64,000 nt of DNA from Crambe crambe (taxonomy: Eukaryota; Porifera; Demospongiae; Poecilosclerida; Crambeidae): assembly GCA_963924555.1 (NCBI GenBank), contig OZ004589.1:3658001-3722000 (forward strand), given 5' to 3'. This document shows positions 34,901 through 47,466 of this stretch, one piece after another; position 1 is the first letter of the stretch; each line of letters begins with the position of its first letter. The position numbers and the translations under genes are program-made. The notes under the pieces are model-generated. The model made no database searches and was not told the DNA's origin. It saw only the letters and a list, made by a program, of their open reading frames with translations.

Positions 34901-37746
34901 AAAATAGATGACCTTCCTCCCCCTATGTCATTGAACCTATTGCCGAGCATTGGATGTCTATATATGCAACATAAATTCAGGTCCAAAGGCCATGCAGTTC
35001 ACCATACATAATTCATTCTCATAGACACATCTTATCTAATCAATTATACTGTGATGATCATTTCAAGTGACACGGGACGTTGTGGTACAAGTCCTCCATC
35101 AATGACAATAAATCCTGTACGTATGTGAGCTATAGTTATTGTTTGTTTGTTTGTATATTTATACATCATTCATTCATTTTTTACTAGGACAAAAATCTGC
35201 TATACATGTGCAATAATGAGTGTTATATTAATAGGATGTGAGGGAGTATTACTCAGTGCTATTGGAAGCTTCCACTCCTCAGAGTCTTCCAGTGATGAAC
35301 TGCACATACATGCTAACAGTAAGTCCCTCACTTCATCTAAGAAGCTTGTATAGAATAAAGATCAAGAGTACATCATATAGACCTAGCTATAGTGACTCTT
35401 GCTGTGATGTCATGTGACAGAGATCAAATAATGATTAGCTTAGCAAGAAACTACTGGTATGTGTTCTCTATGATGGCTGGTACTAAATTTCATATAGCTA
35501 GTATTAAGGAGCTAAATTATGAAGTGAGGCAGCAATGATTGTTACTGGAACTTTTTATATGTTTTGACTGAATTGCTTCATGCAGGTTACTTCAGTTGGT
35601 GAATACAAGAATAGGTCATCTTCTCAAGAGTATACAGTTCAATTCAAAGAAGGTAAGTTAATAGTAACTCCATGTTTTGTTTGTCTAAGTGACAATATTA
35701 TTGAGAATTTACAGAAGCAGTGGCTGACTACATCACGTTTTCATGCACAAAGTCTGGGAAGATCAGCAGTTCCAGTATTTTCTATTTTGAGTTCAATTTG
35801 ATATGGTCACTGGAAGCACGTGTGGCACACGTAGAGAGTTTCAACATGACAACAAGGATAGTGAATATTAACTCAGGGATCGAATCACCTGTCCCTGACA
35901 CTGAGAGAGCACTGTCATCCATAAGGGCAAATGTAAATACATTACTGTACAAACATGCAGTGTGTGGAACCTCTACATTAGCTGGGGTGAAATTTTCGTC
36001 AATTTCGTACAAAATTTATGAAAGTTCACACTTCAATTTTTGTAAAACCTTTTTCTACCCCATGAAAATTTCATGCTATAATTATGATATTCTATTTGTA
36101 GGAGGGCACTTATCAATAATGATATTCTATTTGTAGGAGGGCACTTATCAATGATGATATTCTATTTGTAGGAGGGCACTTATAATTATTTTTTCCAAGT
36201 GATTGATGACGATCAGCGTAACTATAGACCACGGTTAAACACGGCTGAGTTCTTCAGATTTGAGGTATGCATGTTTGGTAGACTAAGGCCATGGGGTGGT
36301 GTTCTAATTCAAGAGGTCAGTGAATAATTATCGTAGCTAGAGAAATAGTATTTAAAATGTCATGTGTAATATTTTAGCTAAAATTTATGGTTAAATTTTT
36401 TGCCTGGTCTACAGCTGGAGATTAACTGGAACATTGGAGCACTTTTCTTCTCTCCACCACGATATATATACAACTGTACACTCGATGCCTTGTCACCTCG
36501 TCCTTCAGAAGTAGTGAACTTCACCCTGCTGTCCTATGAAGTCCAGTCCCATGAGGTCAGGATTGAGGCCAGTTGGGAACCTCCTGCTGAAGTGAATGGG
36601 ATTTTACGAAGCTACACCATGTGTGTCACACCCACTCCACTACAAGGTCATGAAGAAGCTCACTCCAATTGTAGAGAACACATTCAGGTGATACCCAGGC
36701 CTGCTTTTTTCATGGGGGCCCGGGCCTGGGTACAAGGCTAGGTGGCATCTTTCCCTGCATCATATCCTCATCATACAACCGTCTGCCTTATATAGTTAAT
36801 TGTAGCTATAGCTGTAGAGTTCCATTTCTTTCATGCAGGATGAATTGAACATGATCAACACAACTCTCATGTACACATCTTCCAGTGATGACCTCTATCT
36901 TTATCTCCAGGTGAGCAGAATATCATAGAACCCTTCAACGTATGAACAAAGTTGATCTGATCTGGAAGGCCCCCTCAACTCCCGCAAATTCAAAGTGGGA
37001 AGGGGTACACATTGCTCTTACAAAGGACTCTACATGATGTTCATGTGGTTTTATTTTCAATTTACACTTCAGATGAAGGCCCATAATGATTACGTTGCAG
37101 GCAATTGGACTGAACCAACTGAACTCACAATTATACCACTTCCACGTGAGTGTTTTAGCTACTATGATGTTCATTTTCTGCCTACATGAAAGGATTTCAC
37201 TCTAATAATGAAGGATTTCGCTCCAATCCAACAGCTGCCATATCAACACAAGCAGCTGCTGGTCTTGAGACTGGTCCCATTTTGGGCATCGTGTTTGGGG
37301 CAATCGTTGCAGTGGTTATTGTAGTGCTCTGTGTGGTGTGCACTTGCATCTGTTTCAAAATGCTCAGAAGGAGAAAGAAAATGATGAGATTGAGTCAAGT
37401 GAGTTGAGTATGCATGCTCTCATGTGTTTTAACAGTAGAATGACCTTTACCAGAAAGAGGAGGGGAGGGGGTGGGGAGAAAGACAGTATAGCATGATTCA
37501 TAATTTGGAGCCTCCGAATAATGTTGACCCAGTCTCTATCCTTTGGTTGAGAAGTTGTCCTCTATAGAGTGTCCTTTATTGAAGTCTCCACTGTATTTGC
37601 ACACTATACTGCAGACTACAGCACACTATGATCCAACTGTTCGCCTTGGAACAAGAATGACTACTATAAGCCACAATATTGAGCCACATACCGCCTCCCG
37701 TGATGACTTGGAACTCTCTCCTTCTAATATTCTCGTTGGGCCTTGA
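31992..37746 (+). CDS. Single-pass receptor with Cys-rich N-terminus and fibronectin III-like domains
   Basis: Seventeen exons in consistent phase give 755 aa: 31992-32201, 32286-32372, 32443-32532, 32611-32724, 32863-33120, 33264-33390, 33457-33570, 35025-35116, 35235-35318, 35586-35652, 35715-35932, 36172-36264, 36415-36687, 36839-36910, 37073-37145, 37235-37398, 37615-37746. A signal peptide (TLIILLVLPLAVF) is followed by a Cys-rich stretch (residues about 28-190, ending CATGC). Fibronectin III-like segments follow; VSSAGPSPFSDVVTLEV and IEASWEPPAEVNGILRSY are typical strand B and G patterns. A membrane helix (GIVFGAIVAVVIVVLCVVC) lies at about residue 670, with a basic RRRKK stop and a short tail. 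Many N-x-S/T sites are present. Its 3' half is duplicated downstream. The ligand is unknown. The overall plan recalls receptor-tyrosine-kinase ectodomains without a kinase. Confidence 0.82.
35985..36085. mobile_element. Decayed MITE, family A-like
   Basis: Phrases AAATTTTCGTCAATTTCGTA and CCCCATGAAAATTTCATGCT resemble family A. It lies in intron 11 of the receptor gene, just upstream of a triplicated acceptor. Confidence 0.5.
36081..36180 (+). repeat. 35-bp tandem repeat carrying the exon 12 acceptor
   Basis: Three copies of a 35-bp unit containing TGATATTCTATTTGTAG followed by GAGGGCACTTAT place acceptors at 36101, 36136 and 36171. Only the last leaves an open frame, because the unit length is not a multiple of three and stops occur within it. 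Confidence 0.85.
37503..37592. mobile_element. MITE family B, copy 3
   Basis: Begins TTTGGAGCCTCCGAATAATG and ends AAGTCTCCACTGTA. It lies in the last intron of the receptor gene, 22 bp before the acceptor of exon 17. Confidence 0.6.
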
Positions 37747-38424
37747 TAAGGGCTGACATAAGATAACTATATCCACACAAAATAGCAGAAATAACAAAAT
37801 CAAGCCACAGATAGTTAGCTGTCACATTAAGCTGTAGAAATTAATTATCTTAATAATGAAAACATTAAACTTAGTTGAAATGAATGATGATTTTTTGTTT
37901 GCTTTGTTTGTATGCATTATAGTTAGCAGGTTAAAATGAATGATAATTTTAATTCTCAGTGATTTCAATTTTCGGGGGTGGATGTGAAATGTCCTTTGCC
38001 ATTATCAGTGCATCGTGGCTTCGACTCATCTTTGTATTAGTCACATGACCTTTGCTTGTCACTCGAACACTACCACATCTCTTGATCACCTCTCCATCAC
38101 CGGGCAAGGTTAGGGTTGAAGAGGGCTATCTGAATCTAGGCTGTGCAGGAGAATCATGCTGGATGGTCTTACTTTATCCAACATGAGACTAGATGAATGA
38201 GGCTTTTCTTCCGATGCTAGAGGAGAACAACTCCTTTGTAAGACCTTAGTTAAATCATTCTTGCTCAATCAGATTCAGCACAGTTAATAGGGGGGCTTGG
38301 GGGGCTAAAATTCCCCCAATTTTTTAAATATTTATATAGCTAGCTAGTACAGTAGCCCCTAGGGTGGAAAGAACAGAACAGTTTCATAGAATCTGCTTTA
38401 TAATAATGTGTGTGCAATGTTATC
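37747..38424. other. Spacer 3' of the receptor gene
   Basis: No gene or clear repeat is seen between the end of the receptor gene and the start of its decayed copy. Confidence 0.45.
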
Positions 38425-39300
38425 ATAGGACAAGTCTTCCACTGATGAACTGCATATACACCAAATTTCACCCTTTATATAAGACTACTAATATTCATGA
38501 GTCATGGAGAGCTAAAGTAAGAAGAAAGGGGCCAATATTGAATGTCCTGAACTTAGCTATTGTAATGGCTACCATTTGTGTCATACTACAAGGTCATGAA
38601 GATAGTCACTCTAATTGTAGAGAAAACATTCAGGTAAGTATAGCTACACACTGGCAGTATGGAAGAGGAAGTTCAGAGATGTCATCATGCTTGGTAATAG
38701 CTAAACCTCAGGTGGCATCTTCCCAAATTTAATGGTATGGTGGCATCTTTCCCTGCATCATATTCTTCTTATCATACAACTAGCTGTCTTTTCCTCCAAT
38801 GCCCACTCAATTGTAGCTAGCTATAGAGTTCCATTTCTTTCATGCAGAATGAACTGAAGACAATCAACACAACTCTCATATTCATTTCTTCCAGTGATGA
38901 CCATTATCTTTATCTCCAGGTGAGCAGGATAGAACCCTTCAATGTATGTAGAGAAAATGCAATGAACAAAGTTGAAAGGGGGGGCCCCTAGCTAACCCCC
39001 ACAAATTCGGAAAGGGATACATTCCTCTTACAAATTGAAGGGCTCTACGTGGTGATAGCTATGTCTTCTTGTTCGTCTATTTTCCCCCACAGCAGACTAT
39101 TTGCTTTCAACTTGCACTTTAGATGAAGGCTCATAATGATTACGTTGCAGGCAACCTGTGAAGATACCACTTTTACATCTAATACATGTGAGTGTTTTTA
39201 GCTCTAGTTGATATTTGCATGCAACAGCTGGGACAGGTCCCATTTTGGGGGGCAACCATTGCAGTGGTTGTTGCAGTATTGTGTGCTGTGTGAAGAAAGA
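38425..39300 (+). pseudogene. Decayed partial copy of the receptor gene's 3' half
   Basis: Exon-like pieces match the gene upstream in order: 38581-38633 (end of exon 13, CAAGGTCATGAAGATAGTCA), 38848-38919 (exon 14, same 72-bp length and flanking splice sites), 39123-39160 (exon 15, quickly ending in a stop) and about 39215-39295 (the membrane exon). A patch at 38429 resembles exon 9. No signal peptide or full frame remains. It is most simply a tandem duplication remnant. Confidence 0.75.
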
Positions 39301-39837
39301 ATATCATGAACAGTGTAACTAACTCTATTATTGTTCTGGTTCTTAGCATATGGAACCTTTTTGCTGCAGAATCAACAGCAAGAGGCTTTTCATTTATCTT
39401 AGGGCCATTCAAGAGCTTAACTTGACAAAAATAGCAGAACCTTCCCACTTTATCTTCATTCTCTCCATGGAAACATGATACGACAAAAACCCACATAGTT
39501 TTTTTGGTATGGTAAAGGGTCGGTTATGGGCAGTTGGCTGGATATCTTGTGTATCATGTATCAAGGCCTTGCTTGGCAGCGATTCAGCATGATAATTATA
39601 GCAACTGCATGAGGTTGAGGTTTGACCTTAGTGTATCTTCAGTGTTGCTAAATCAATAGTTGTGGAGATAACAGACAACTTTGTAAAGTGCGACATCATA
39701 TAATATATATACAGTCAAGAGGTTAATAGATTTGCTACAGTTCTATTTTACATCAAGACTAGGCCTCCTATAGCCACACCCCATTGATAATGAATTTCAA
39801 AGTTAAGCTCCTCCTATAGCCACACCCCAATTGTATC
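39301..39837. other. Spacer between decayed receptor copy and ASNSD1 remnant
   Basis: No gene is seen. A short direct repeat (CTCCTATAGCCACACCCCA) occurs twice near 39768-39830. Confidence 0.45.
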
Positions 39838-40143
39838 GGGATGAGGAAAGTGGCTTGTTGCTTGGCAGTCACAGTGCTGCTCAACTGCCCAAGTGTACCA
39901 TCCAGTTTGGATCACAAATAGCCAAACTCTCCAGTAGTTCAATGAGTCTGGTTCAGATAAGTGCTCTAGACTGATTACCACCTCATGAACATTCATCTAG
40001 CTACTGCATGTAGACTATTCTATACAACATTTTCAGATAACCATGCAATCACTAACCATTGCACACACTCTGCTTAGTTATGGTTACTAATTTAAAAACA
40101 AAATTTGGGAGTTGATAATATGAATAATGTAATGTTATGTTAG
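39838..40143 (+). pseudogene. Right half of the duplicated ASNSD1 3' end
   Basis: It resumes the copy begun at 31780: GAGGAAAGTGGCTTGTTGCTT through CAGTTTGGATC and the old stop region (CTCTAGACTGATTACCACCT), then ASNSD1 3' flank up to GTTATGTTAG. The match to 22404-22700 is close but with several substitutions. It ends exactly where the NOX5 coding end begins on the opposite strand. Confidence 0.85.
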
Positions 40144-43100
40144 AAGTTTTCTTTTCGGAAATCAAATCCATACTCAGAACATTTGGTCTTGAGAATTTTG
40201 CTGATGGCAGGTGGTCCACAGAAGAATACTGTCACTTTCCCTCTGTGGTTATTTTCCAACTGTCCAAATATCTACAGTGTGTGAAAGTAGAACTACTACG
40301 ATTAATGCTTCAATGGTAAGATACATTACTTGCACTGAGAAATATAGTCAGTATTCGAGCATCTCTGGGACCCTACCCAGCTTGGTATAATATATATGCT
40401 AGGAAAGCAACTGATATATATATCCCTTCCCCCCAATTTGCATTTGGAGAACTATGGGACTCATTATAGCAGCCTTGTAGTACTCAGGCCCACTTCTTTT
40501 CGCAGGGTGGGAGAAAAGTGAGCTACATACAAGGCTACCATTATCACGGGGCAGTTGAAAAATAAGGGTCTCGCATGGTCAAGTTGTTCCGCACTGTCAG
40601 CAGTTCTGGCTGGCCGGATCCTTAATCTGATGTAATGATGTCATTATGAATAATCGCATGTGCAATGTGAATGAGCCAATCTGCAGAAGATCATAGCTTT
40701 GAAAAGGGCTATGTATCTCTTGGAGAGTGCTGAGTTGTAGGGCTACAGCAGTATGCTGTGACTGCTTACTTTTGTACCGTTACCCACAGGATATCTTAAA
40801 GCCACACCCCATTACGAAATATGATGTGTTGCATACATCCGTCCAGACACTCAGAACAACTTGACCATGCGAGTTTGACCAGACCCTTATTTTTCAACTG
40901 CCCCACGAAAAAAAATAAGTGGGCTGGCTGGTGAGACTACTACATACAAGCATACCTTATCCCAATCAGGCCTTCCTGCCTGTGTTCGAGTTTTCAGTCC
41001 TGTGATCATGTCTCTCTTCTCTTTCTTGTGGATGAGATCTAGAGCCATCTGCAGCCCAATGGCCTTCATGTCTGTCTTGTGAAGAGCAGCTGTCATATAC
41101 ATGTACATGTCCAGGAATCTGTCAAATCCGCACTGCTCACTCTGCTCTATCTCCAACTGACTCAGTAGACTCACAAACCACTCAAAAGAGCGCTGGTCAC
41201 GATTTATCCAATGGAAGTCAACCTACAGTAAAAAGTTATAACTCGTACCACTGGCAATTCATTTGACATAGCTAATTGCAGTCTTGCAGTCTTGGGGGAG
41301 AAAAATCACAATAATAAAGCAACCAGCATTCCTCAGGTGTTAATTAACTCAGCTAGCTGACCCCCACTCAATGAAGGGAAACAATCCCCACCCCTTTTTT
41401 TTTTTTTTTTTTTTTCCCAGTTAGGGTGAGTGATGATTATTAAAAGTATCACATGAGCATTGACACACAAAAATTAATCAATCCTTCTTCCAGTGGAGCT
41501 CTGAAAAAAATACTTAGCTATGGGGATTTTATCAGACCCTTTCCCTCTGGGTGGGGAAAAATAATGGGAACTGTGATAAAATTGTACCTTTTTAAGTCTC
41601 ATGACTGAAGATGGGATGTCTCCTGTCCAACCATGGTTGCATCGTGGGCACACTTGACGACAATTACGATACCTTTGAATTATATGTAGATTCCATAATC
41701 ATCTTTATATTTAGAAAGAAACAAGTTCTTACAGTCACTCCCAATAGAAAAAGAAAGAAAGAAAGAAAGAGAGAGAGAAAGAAAGAAAAAAGAAAGAAAG
41801 AAAGAAAGAATAAATATACTTAGACTCTTGCTAGTTACAATCAGTACTTCATGAAGATGCTTTGGAGTATTGAAGCAAAGGGGGTGATTCCTATGCCAGC
41901 ACCAATCAAGACTGCATGCTCGGCTTGAAAGATGTCGGTGGATGGCGTGCCATAAGGACCATCAACATGCACCTACGTAGGTACATATAGAGAAAACCAG
42001 TTAAAGCCAAGCAAACTTAATACTGAATCTATTATCACCTTTCTCATACAATTTTGCAGCAAAACAAACATTTTTCCTTAAAAATATTATCTTCTAAAGT
42101 TGAATATTGACCCCACACCCTCATGGGAATCTGATCTTGTAATGATAAACAGCACGGTTAGTTCAAGTTGCCTATAATAGCAACTACTGATAGGTTGGTT
42201 GATCAAGATTCCTTGTTGACAAGACAAGTAGCTACATATGACTCTTCAGTTGCAATGGACAAAATGGTGACCTTCTATGACTGACCTCAATTCCTTTCTC
42301 CTCGGGATTGTTTAGCTGCACATTGATTATAGTAGGCTGTGCATACATGTGTGAGAAATCCTGACCATGAGCCAATGACATCCTACATTCAATATAGTAC
42401 AGAATTCAGTCAATAGTGAATATTATTAGAGTGGAACCTCTGAATAATGGACACGCTTGGGACCCAGCCTCTATGTTTTTTGTCCTTGCTGCTGTAAACT
42501 CTTGATTCTAATTGGAACCTCCAATAAAGTACACTCCAAAATAGGAGAAACCAAAGGACAATCTAAAAGTACCTCACGAAAGCTGGCAACCTCTCTACAA
42601 AGGATAGGGGCCCCTAACTTCGTACCCAGGGCTCTGGGTATGCCGTAAACAACATAGGGCTTACCTTTCTGCTCTTCCTTCATCATTGTCAGTTACAGCC
42701 ATGGGATGAACATCATCCAAAGAATCCAAGTCCCCACATGACCCACTGTCCCATGCTCTTGCAGCCTGCTGCAAATTATGCATGTTGGGGTTCTGCTGCT
42801 CTTTTGGCATTTGAACTTGTAACACTTCATGATCTTGCTGCCTGTTCCTATTGTCAAAGAATTCGTACAACTTATTGGTCCACGTGCCAACAGAACGTAT
42901 GTGGAGCCATATGAAGCCTTGCTGTTCAGGGGCAGAGCTTATTGTGAACGGGTGCCACTCGTATTTGGCTATGGCAGGGATTTGGATAAAAATATAATCT
43001 CCCGGCTGGTAACTGAAATGAGAAGGTCGAGTCAGCACCAAATGGGTCACCTGCATACATATGGTGCAACCTTATCATTATGTCATCTCAGTAGTGGACT

Positions 43101-46100
43101 AGAGTAAAAATTGCCTTCATTGCGAAGATAACGATCACAAGATCACACCACAATCAAGTACAGAACAGGGTTTTTTAGGTGGGGCAAAAGGGGGGCATTT
43201 TCCCCCCTCCCCCCGAACTAATCCCAACCCCCCTCAAATTTCATTTGCCCTTATATATTTTGATTTTTTTTTCTAGAAAAATCCCTGCAAGAATACGCAT
43301 ACATACATACATGACATAACCCACTGATAGTTATAAGCATATTTCTTTACTACCTTTGAAGGCAGGAGCAGTCCTTCTTGAATGTAAATGCGACCGAATC
43401 TTGCCAACTTGACCCACTTGGATCGTAGAATTCTCTCCAGGATATAAAGGATCCCTGGACCGAGGAACCACTTCCAGAAATGAGTGGCATGAAGAATCAA
43501 CAGCACATACCACACCACAAACAGATTATGAGTCCAGTAAAAAACCTGGATTAATTTTAAAGGTGAAACATCCAGGAATAGTATTATACGTATCTATAAG
43601 AGTGGGGATTGGGGATTTAAGAAAGAGATGGGTTAAAAGTTGACCATAGACATGTCAGTCTGTAATTTAGCCGACTTCAATATACCTATAGGTAGCTATG
43701 GAAACATTACCTCGAAATATCCCTTTCTTCTGACACAAGGCAAGGAACAAAACACCATTACAAATAGAATGACGAGGAGAGTAGTACCAGTGAGACCAGC
43801 AGTGCCACCCACCCAACCAAGACCAGTGTGCACAGAGAAAAAGTACTGCCAAATCGTTAATCCATTGGGAGTCAGTGAGAGCAAAACTGAAGGAAGGAAA
43901 TCCACAAACACTGCAGTTAACTTATCAAGCTTACTCTCATTTCATCATATGCATGCATGCAGGTACTGGTATAGGGAAAACTTTGAAGTAGTGTGGCTGT
44001 TTGTTACTAACAATGATAATAAAGAGCAAGTGTGAGCAAGTCAATGAAATAGCTTGCCTGCATTAGATTATACCTGCCTGGAATAGAGGGTATGGGGTCT
44101 ATCTATGAATACTGATGATTTCAAGCACTCACTCGAATTGACAATATGCCCAAGAGTGTGTATGATGGAGAGTAGCATGATGAACCATCCACACAACTTG
44201 TGAAGCTCTATATGCTGATCCAGAGGAAAGAGAAGGGCGAAACGAGTTGAACGCAGCCATGTTAGCCCTTTTCGCATCATTAAGATCACTATCACCGTGG
44301 GGTTAAAATTAAGGCACTGACCACACCCTCGTGCTATAGCAATCTGCACACCCTTGAAAAAGATAGGATTGGTCACTGGATTTCCTGATTTTGACTCTGC
44401 TATGTAATAAAATATTGCCATCCCTGTATTAAATGGAATTTCTTCCTCCCCCATTTTTCACTGCAGCTATGTAGCTGCAATCATAACTATGGATATACAG
44501 TGTAGCTATTAATACTGAGTTCTTACTCCATGACGATGTCTAATAGCAGCTTCCACAAATAAAATGACATTGACAGTGAAGAAGAGTGTCAACCATATCA
44601 CCCAAGTCAGGTTATTTCTAATATAACGCCATGACATCCAATGTGGAATATGAAAGAGTTTTCTGGTTTGCTGAGAAGGGGGTGGCTTCAACCAACTAGC
44701 TGCACTAATTGTCAGGTTCTCTATGATGCCTGGGTGCTTTTCCAACTCCAGTGCAAGTTCTTCAAATGTTATGGTGCCACTGTTGTCCACATCAGCATCT
44801 TCAAAGAGTGCCTTTGTTAGTTCATTGAGTTTTTCATCACTGAAGTGTAATGTGCTTTCATCTGTGCAAGATTTGAGGACTGTTCTGAGTTCTTCATAAT
44901 CAATGTATCCATTACCTACAAGTAATTGAATGTAAAAATAAAACTTGCTATCATTTTCCTCTCTGAATAATCATATGACCACCTCTAATGATGATAAATT
45001 CTCTAATGAGATCACCTCTTTATTCAGGCCACCTCAAGCCACATTATTGGATCTTTAAAGTGGTCAGTTACAGACCTTCAGTTATTAATAATGAGGGCTC
45101 ACTGTGCTCAGGAAGTTGGCTGAGGGATTTCTATATAATAAATATATCTCATACATAATTATGTTGATGTACACTGCAGTTTAGCTTCGTGATGACCTTG
45201 CATGGGTAAACATACCATGTGCACTCGCCCCACAATGCTTGTATTTTCCTATTTCTGTAGCCTTACCATCCATGTCATACACCTGAAAGAGAAAACGCAG
45301 TTTATCCACTGCAGAGCCATTCGTAAGGAGAGTCAGACCATCCATCAGTTCATTGAGACTAATATAGCCACTGTTGTCCGTATCAAACAGACTGAAAAAT
45401 CGTTCTGCAAAGAAAGACTGAAGGAAAAAATTATAGCAAGATATTACACTGGAATAATAATAAAAAGTATGATTGTACCTTACACTCTATATAATTATGC
45501 TTTTAAACCATTACTCTCAAATTTCCCTCTGCTCTATATTATTTAAATAACCTTTTATTGCAGTATGTGATCCCAGCATACTCAATAATATGTAACACAA
45601 CAGTATAGTGAATGTAGCTAGAATGGAATGAGGTTTACTGTAGCTAAAAATGTGGGAGGTTCTATTTCCATTGGGATAATAATGAAATGCAAGACAACCA
45701 TTAATTTTTGCAAATGTACAGACCTATGAGCAGCAGCCACAATGCTTAGCTGTATTATTGACTCTGTAACTCAATCCTCTGTTATTCATACATCAAACTT
45801 TGAACTTGATCTCACCCCCTCACAATTTTTGGTTATGAGGGGAAAACAATCTATTGAATGGTGATCATGCATGATGAAGCATACCTGCTTGACATGGAGT
45901 GCTTCTTTAAATCCATTCAAATCTATCTGCCGATCACTGCCAGCTACAGAAGAGAACTGCTGTTCAAACCATGCCAACCATTTGGCATCTTTATTCATGC
46001 TTTAAAGATATAAAATAATGAGATGAGAAATTTTAAAAAAGTGTTTATTCCAACCATGTCAGTTTCCTGAAAGCGTCCAGCAGTTCTGGTAGAGTGAGCT

Positions 46101-47466
46101 TGCCACTGTGATCAGTATCCATCAGTTGAAAGAAACGCTCTAAGAACTAGAATAATGCACATGCCAGCATTATGAAATCATTAGTTTTCTTCAACTAAGG
46201 CCCATCTGCTGCCCAATTCATTCTATTCCAGCACTAGTAGGTGCTTAAACTACAATAGACTGCAAGACTGAAAAAGGGAAGGAACTCAAGATTCCTACAT
46301 GGATCAGTCTTTGGATCAGTCTATTGAAGAACAGACTACTATAATCCCCTAGTGTATGCATATTGCTGGAGATGGCTAATATCACTATTCTAGCAGTATA
46401 CCATTGCAAGACTTGGGAGGTATGATTCACATTGTTAATCCACTCACTCCTTTTATCTGGAGAGCCCTTTTAAACTGATCAAGTCGAAGCAACTGGGTCT
46501 CTCCGGATACACGATCAAAGGTATCTTCAAACCACTTCAAAATCTTTATCTTCTTACTACTTCTGTTATTACAATTGGTGAATTTATAGTGAGCTACATG
46601 AAGTGCCACATAACATAAACTTACATGGTGAGCCTTCCCAAACCTCCTACCAACTCTTGCATGCTAACAGAGTCACTGTGATCAGTATCAAAGAGTCGAA
46701 ATAGGTTTTCAGCAAATCCCTATAATAATAGTGGAACAGGATAATGGTTAACTTCCTAATCCTATAGCTATAATTAGATTCAGTAAAACTTTCAACTACA
46801 GATTCACAACCACATCTTGAATCAGTGCTGCCCTCACAATGCGTTGTAAGTTTTAGTAAATTAACTGTATGATCACGAAGAAAGGAATATAATGAAGGTT
46901 AGTCCCAATACCTAAATATCTTCATATCAAATGCATGAATGATATTGTAATACCTCACATTCCCTGACAGCTCGTTTCATATCCTTCAGTGTCACTCGAT
47001 CGTGCCTTCCCAATTCACTGAAAACTGATCTGAACCATTCAAGAACTCTGGACACATCATCATGATAAATAGAGGGTGGAGTTGTCTTATCTTCCCCTGA
47101 TCCATACAATCTTCCCTCCTCTTCCGCTAAAGTGGTAGAGACACTAAACAGAGCCAAATCATCTGTTTTGGCCAGATCTTTAAGCATGATGTGGTGCTGG
47201 TGATTACCAATTCTACCATTTTCATTGCTTATATTGACTGCCACTACAGTAGGTCCACTGTTTAGCTCCATGATCTTTCCATTCTCTTGCTGACATAGTG
47301 AAACTTTGGAATTAGCAATACCATTAGTTACTAAATCTTGGTCAACTGAGACAGCAGCTTGCTGTCTATAAAGTTTCTTCGTTTTATCTCCAAATATTCC
47401 ATCTTCTTCTTCAGCATCGAGTTTCGAGCTTCGAACAGTGATAATTTTTGCACGAGGGATTTCCAT
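40140..47466 (-). CDS. NOX5: NADPH oxidase 5, calcium-activated, with extra EF-hand modules
   Basis: Membrane flavocytochrome passing electrons from NADPH via FAD and two haems to O2, giving superoxide. 1071 aa (human about 765). Exons, in phase: 47466-46954, 46719-46625, 46562-46448, 46146-46055, 45999-45885, 45417-45267, 44915-44527, 44394-44133, 43910-43711, 43545-43354, 43050-42665, 42382-42286, 41972-41848, 41672-41588, 41222-40956, 40271-40140. Five EF-hand loops: [60 protein letters not shown]. Haem-helix histidines lie in [21 protein letters not shown] and [14 protein letters not shown] motif [15 protein letters not shown] motifs DGPYG and GAGIGITPF, and C-terminal KENF are present. 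The exon 8 acceptor (GCAGAG before TCA) is the least certain junction. Residues 1-130 have no domain. Confidence 0.94.
41748..41812. repeat. (GAAA)n microsatellite
   Basis: About 65 bp of GAAA/GAGA repeats in a NOX5 intron, close upstream (on the coding strand) of exon 14. Confidence 0.9.
42431..42620. mobile_element. MITE family B, two joined ends
   Basis: One end reads GTGGAACCTCTGAATAATGG and a second TTGGAACCTCCAATAAAGTA starts near 42511, so two partial copies, or one inserted in another, lie in a NOX5 intron. Confidence 0.55.
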
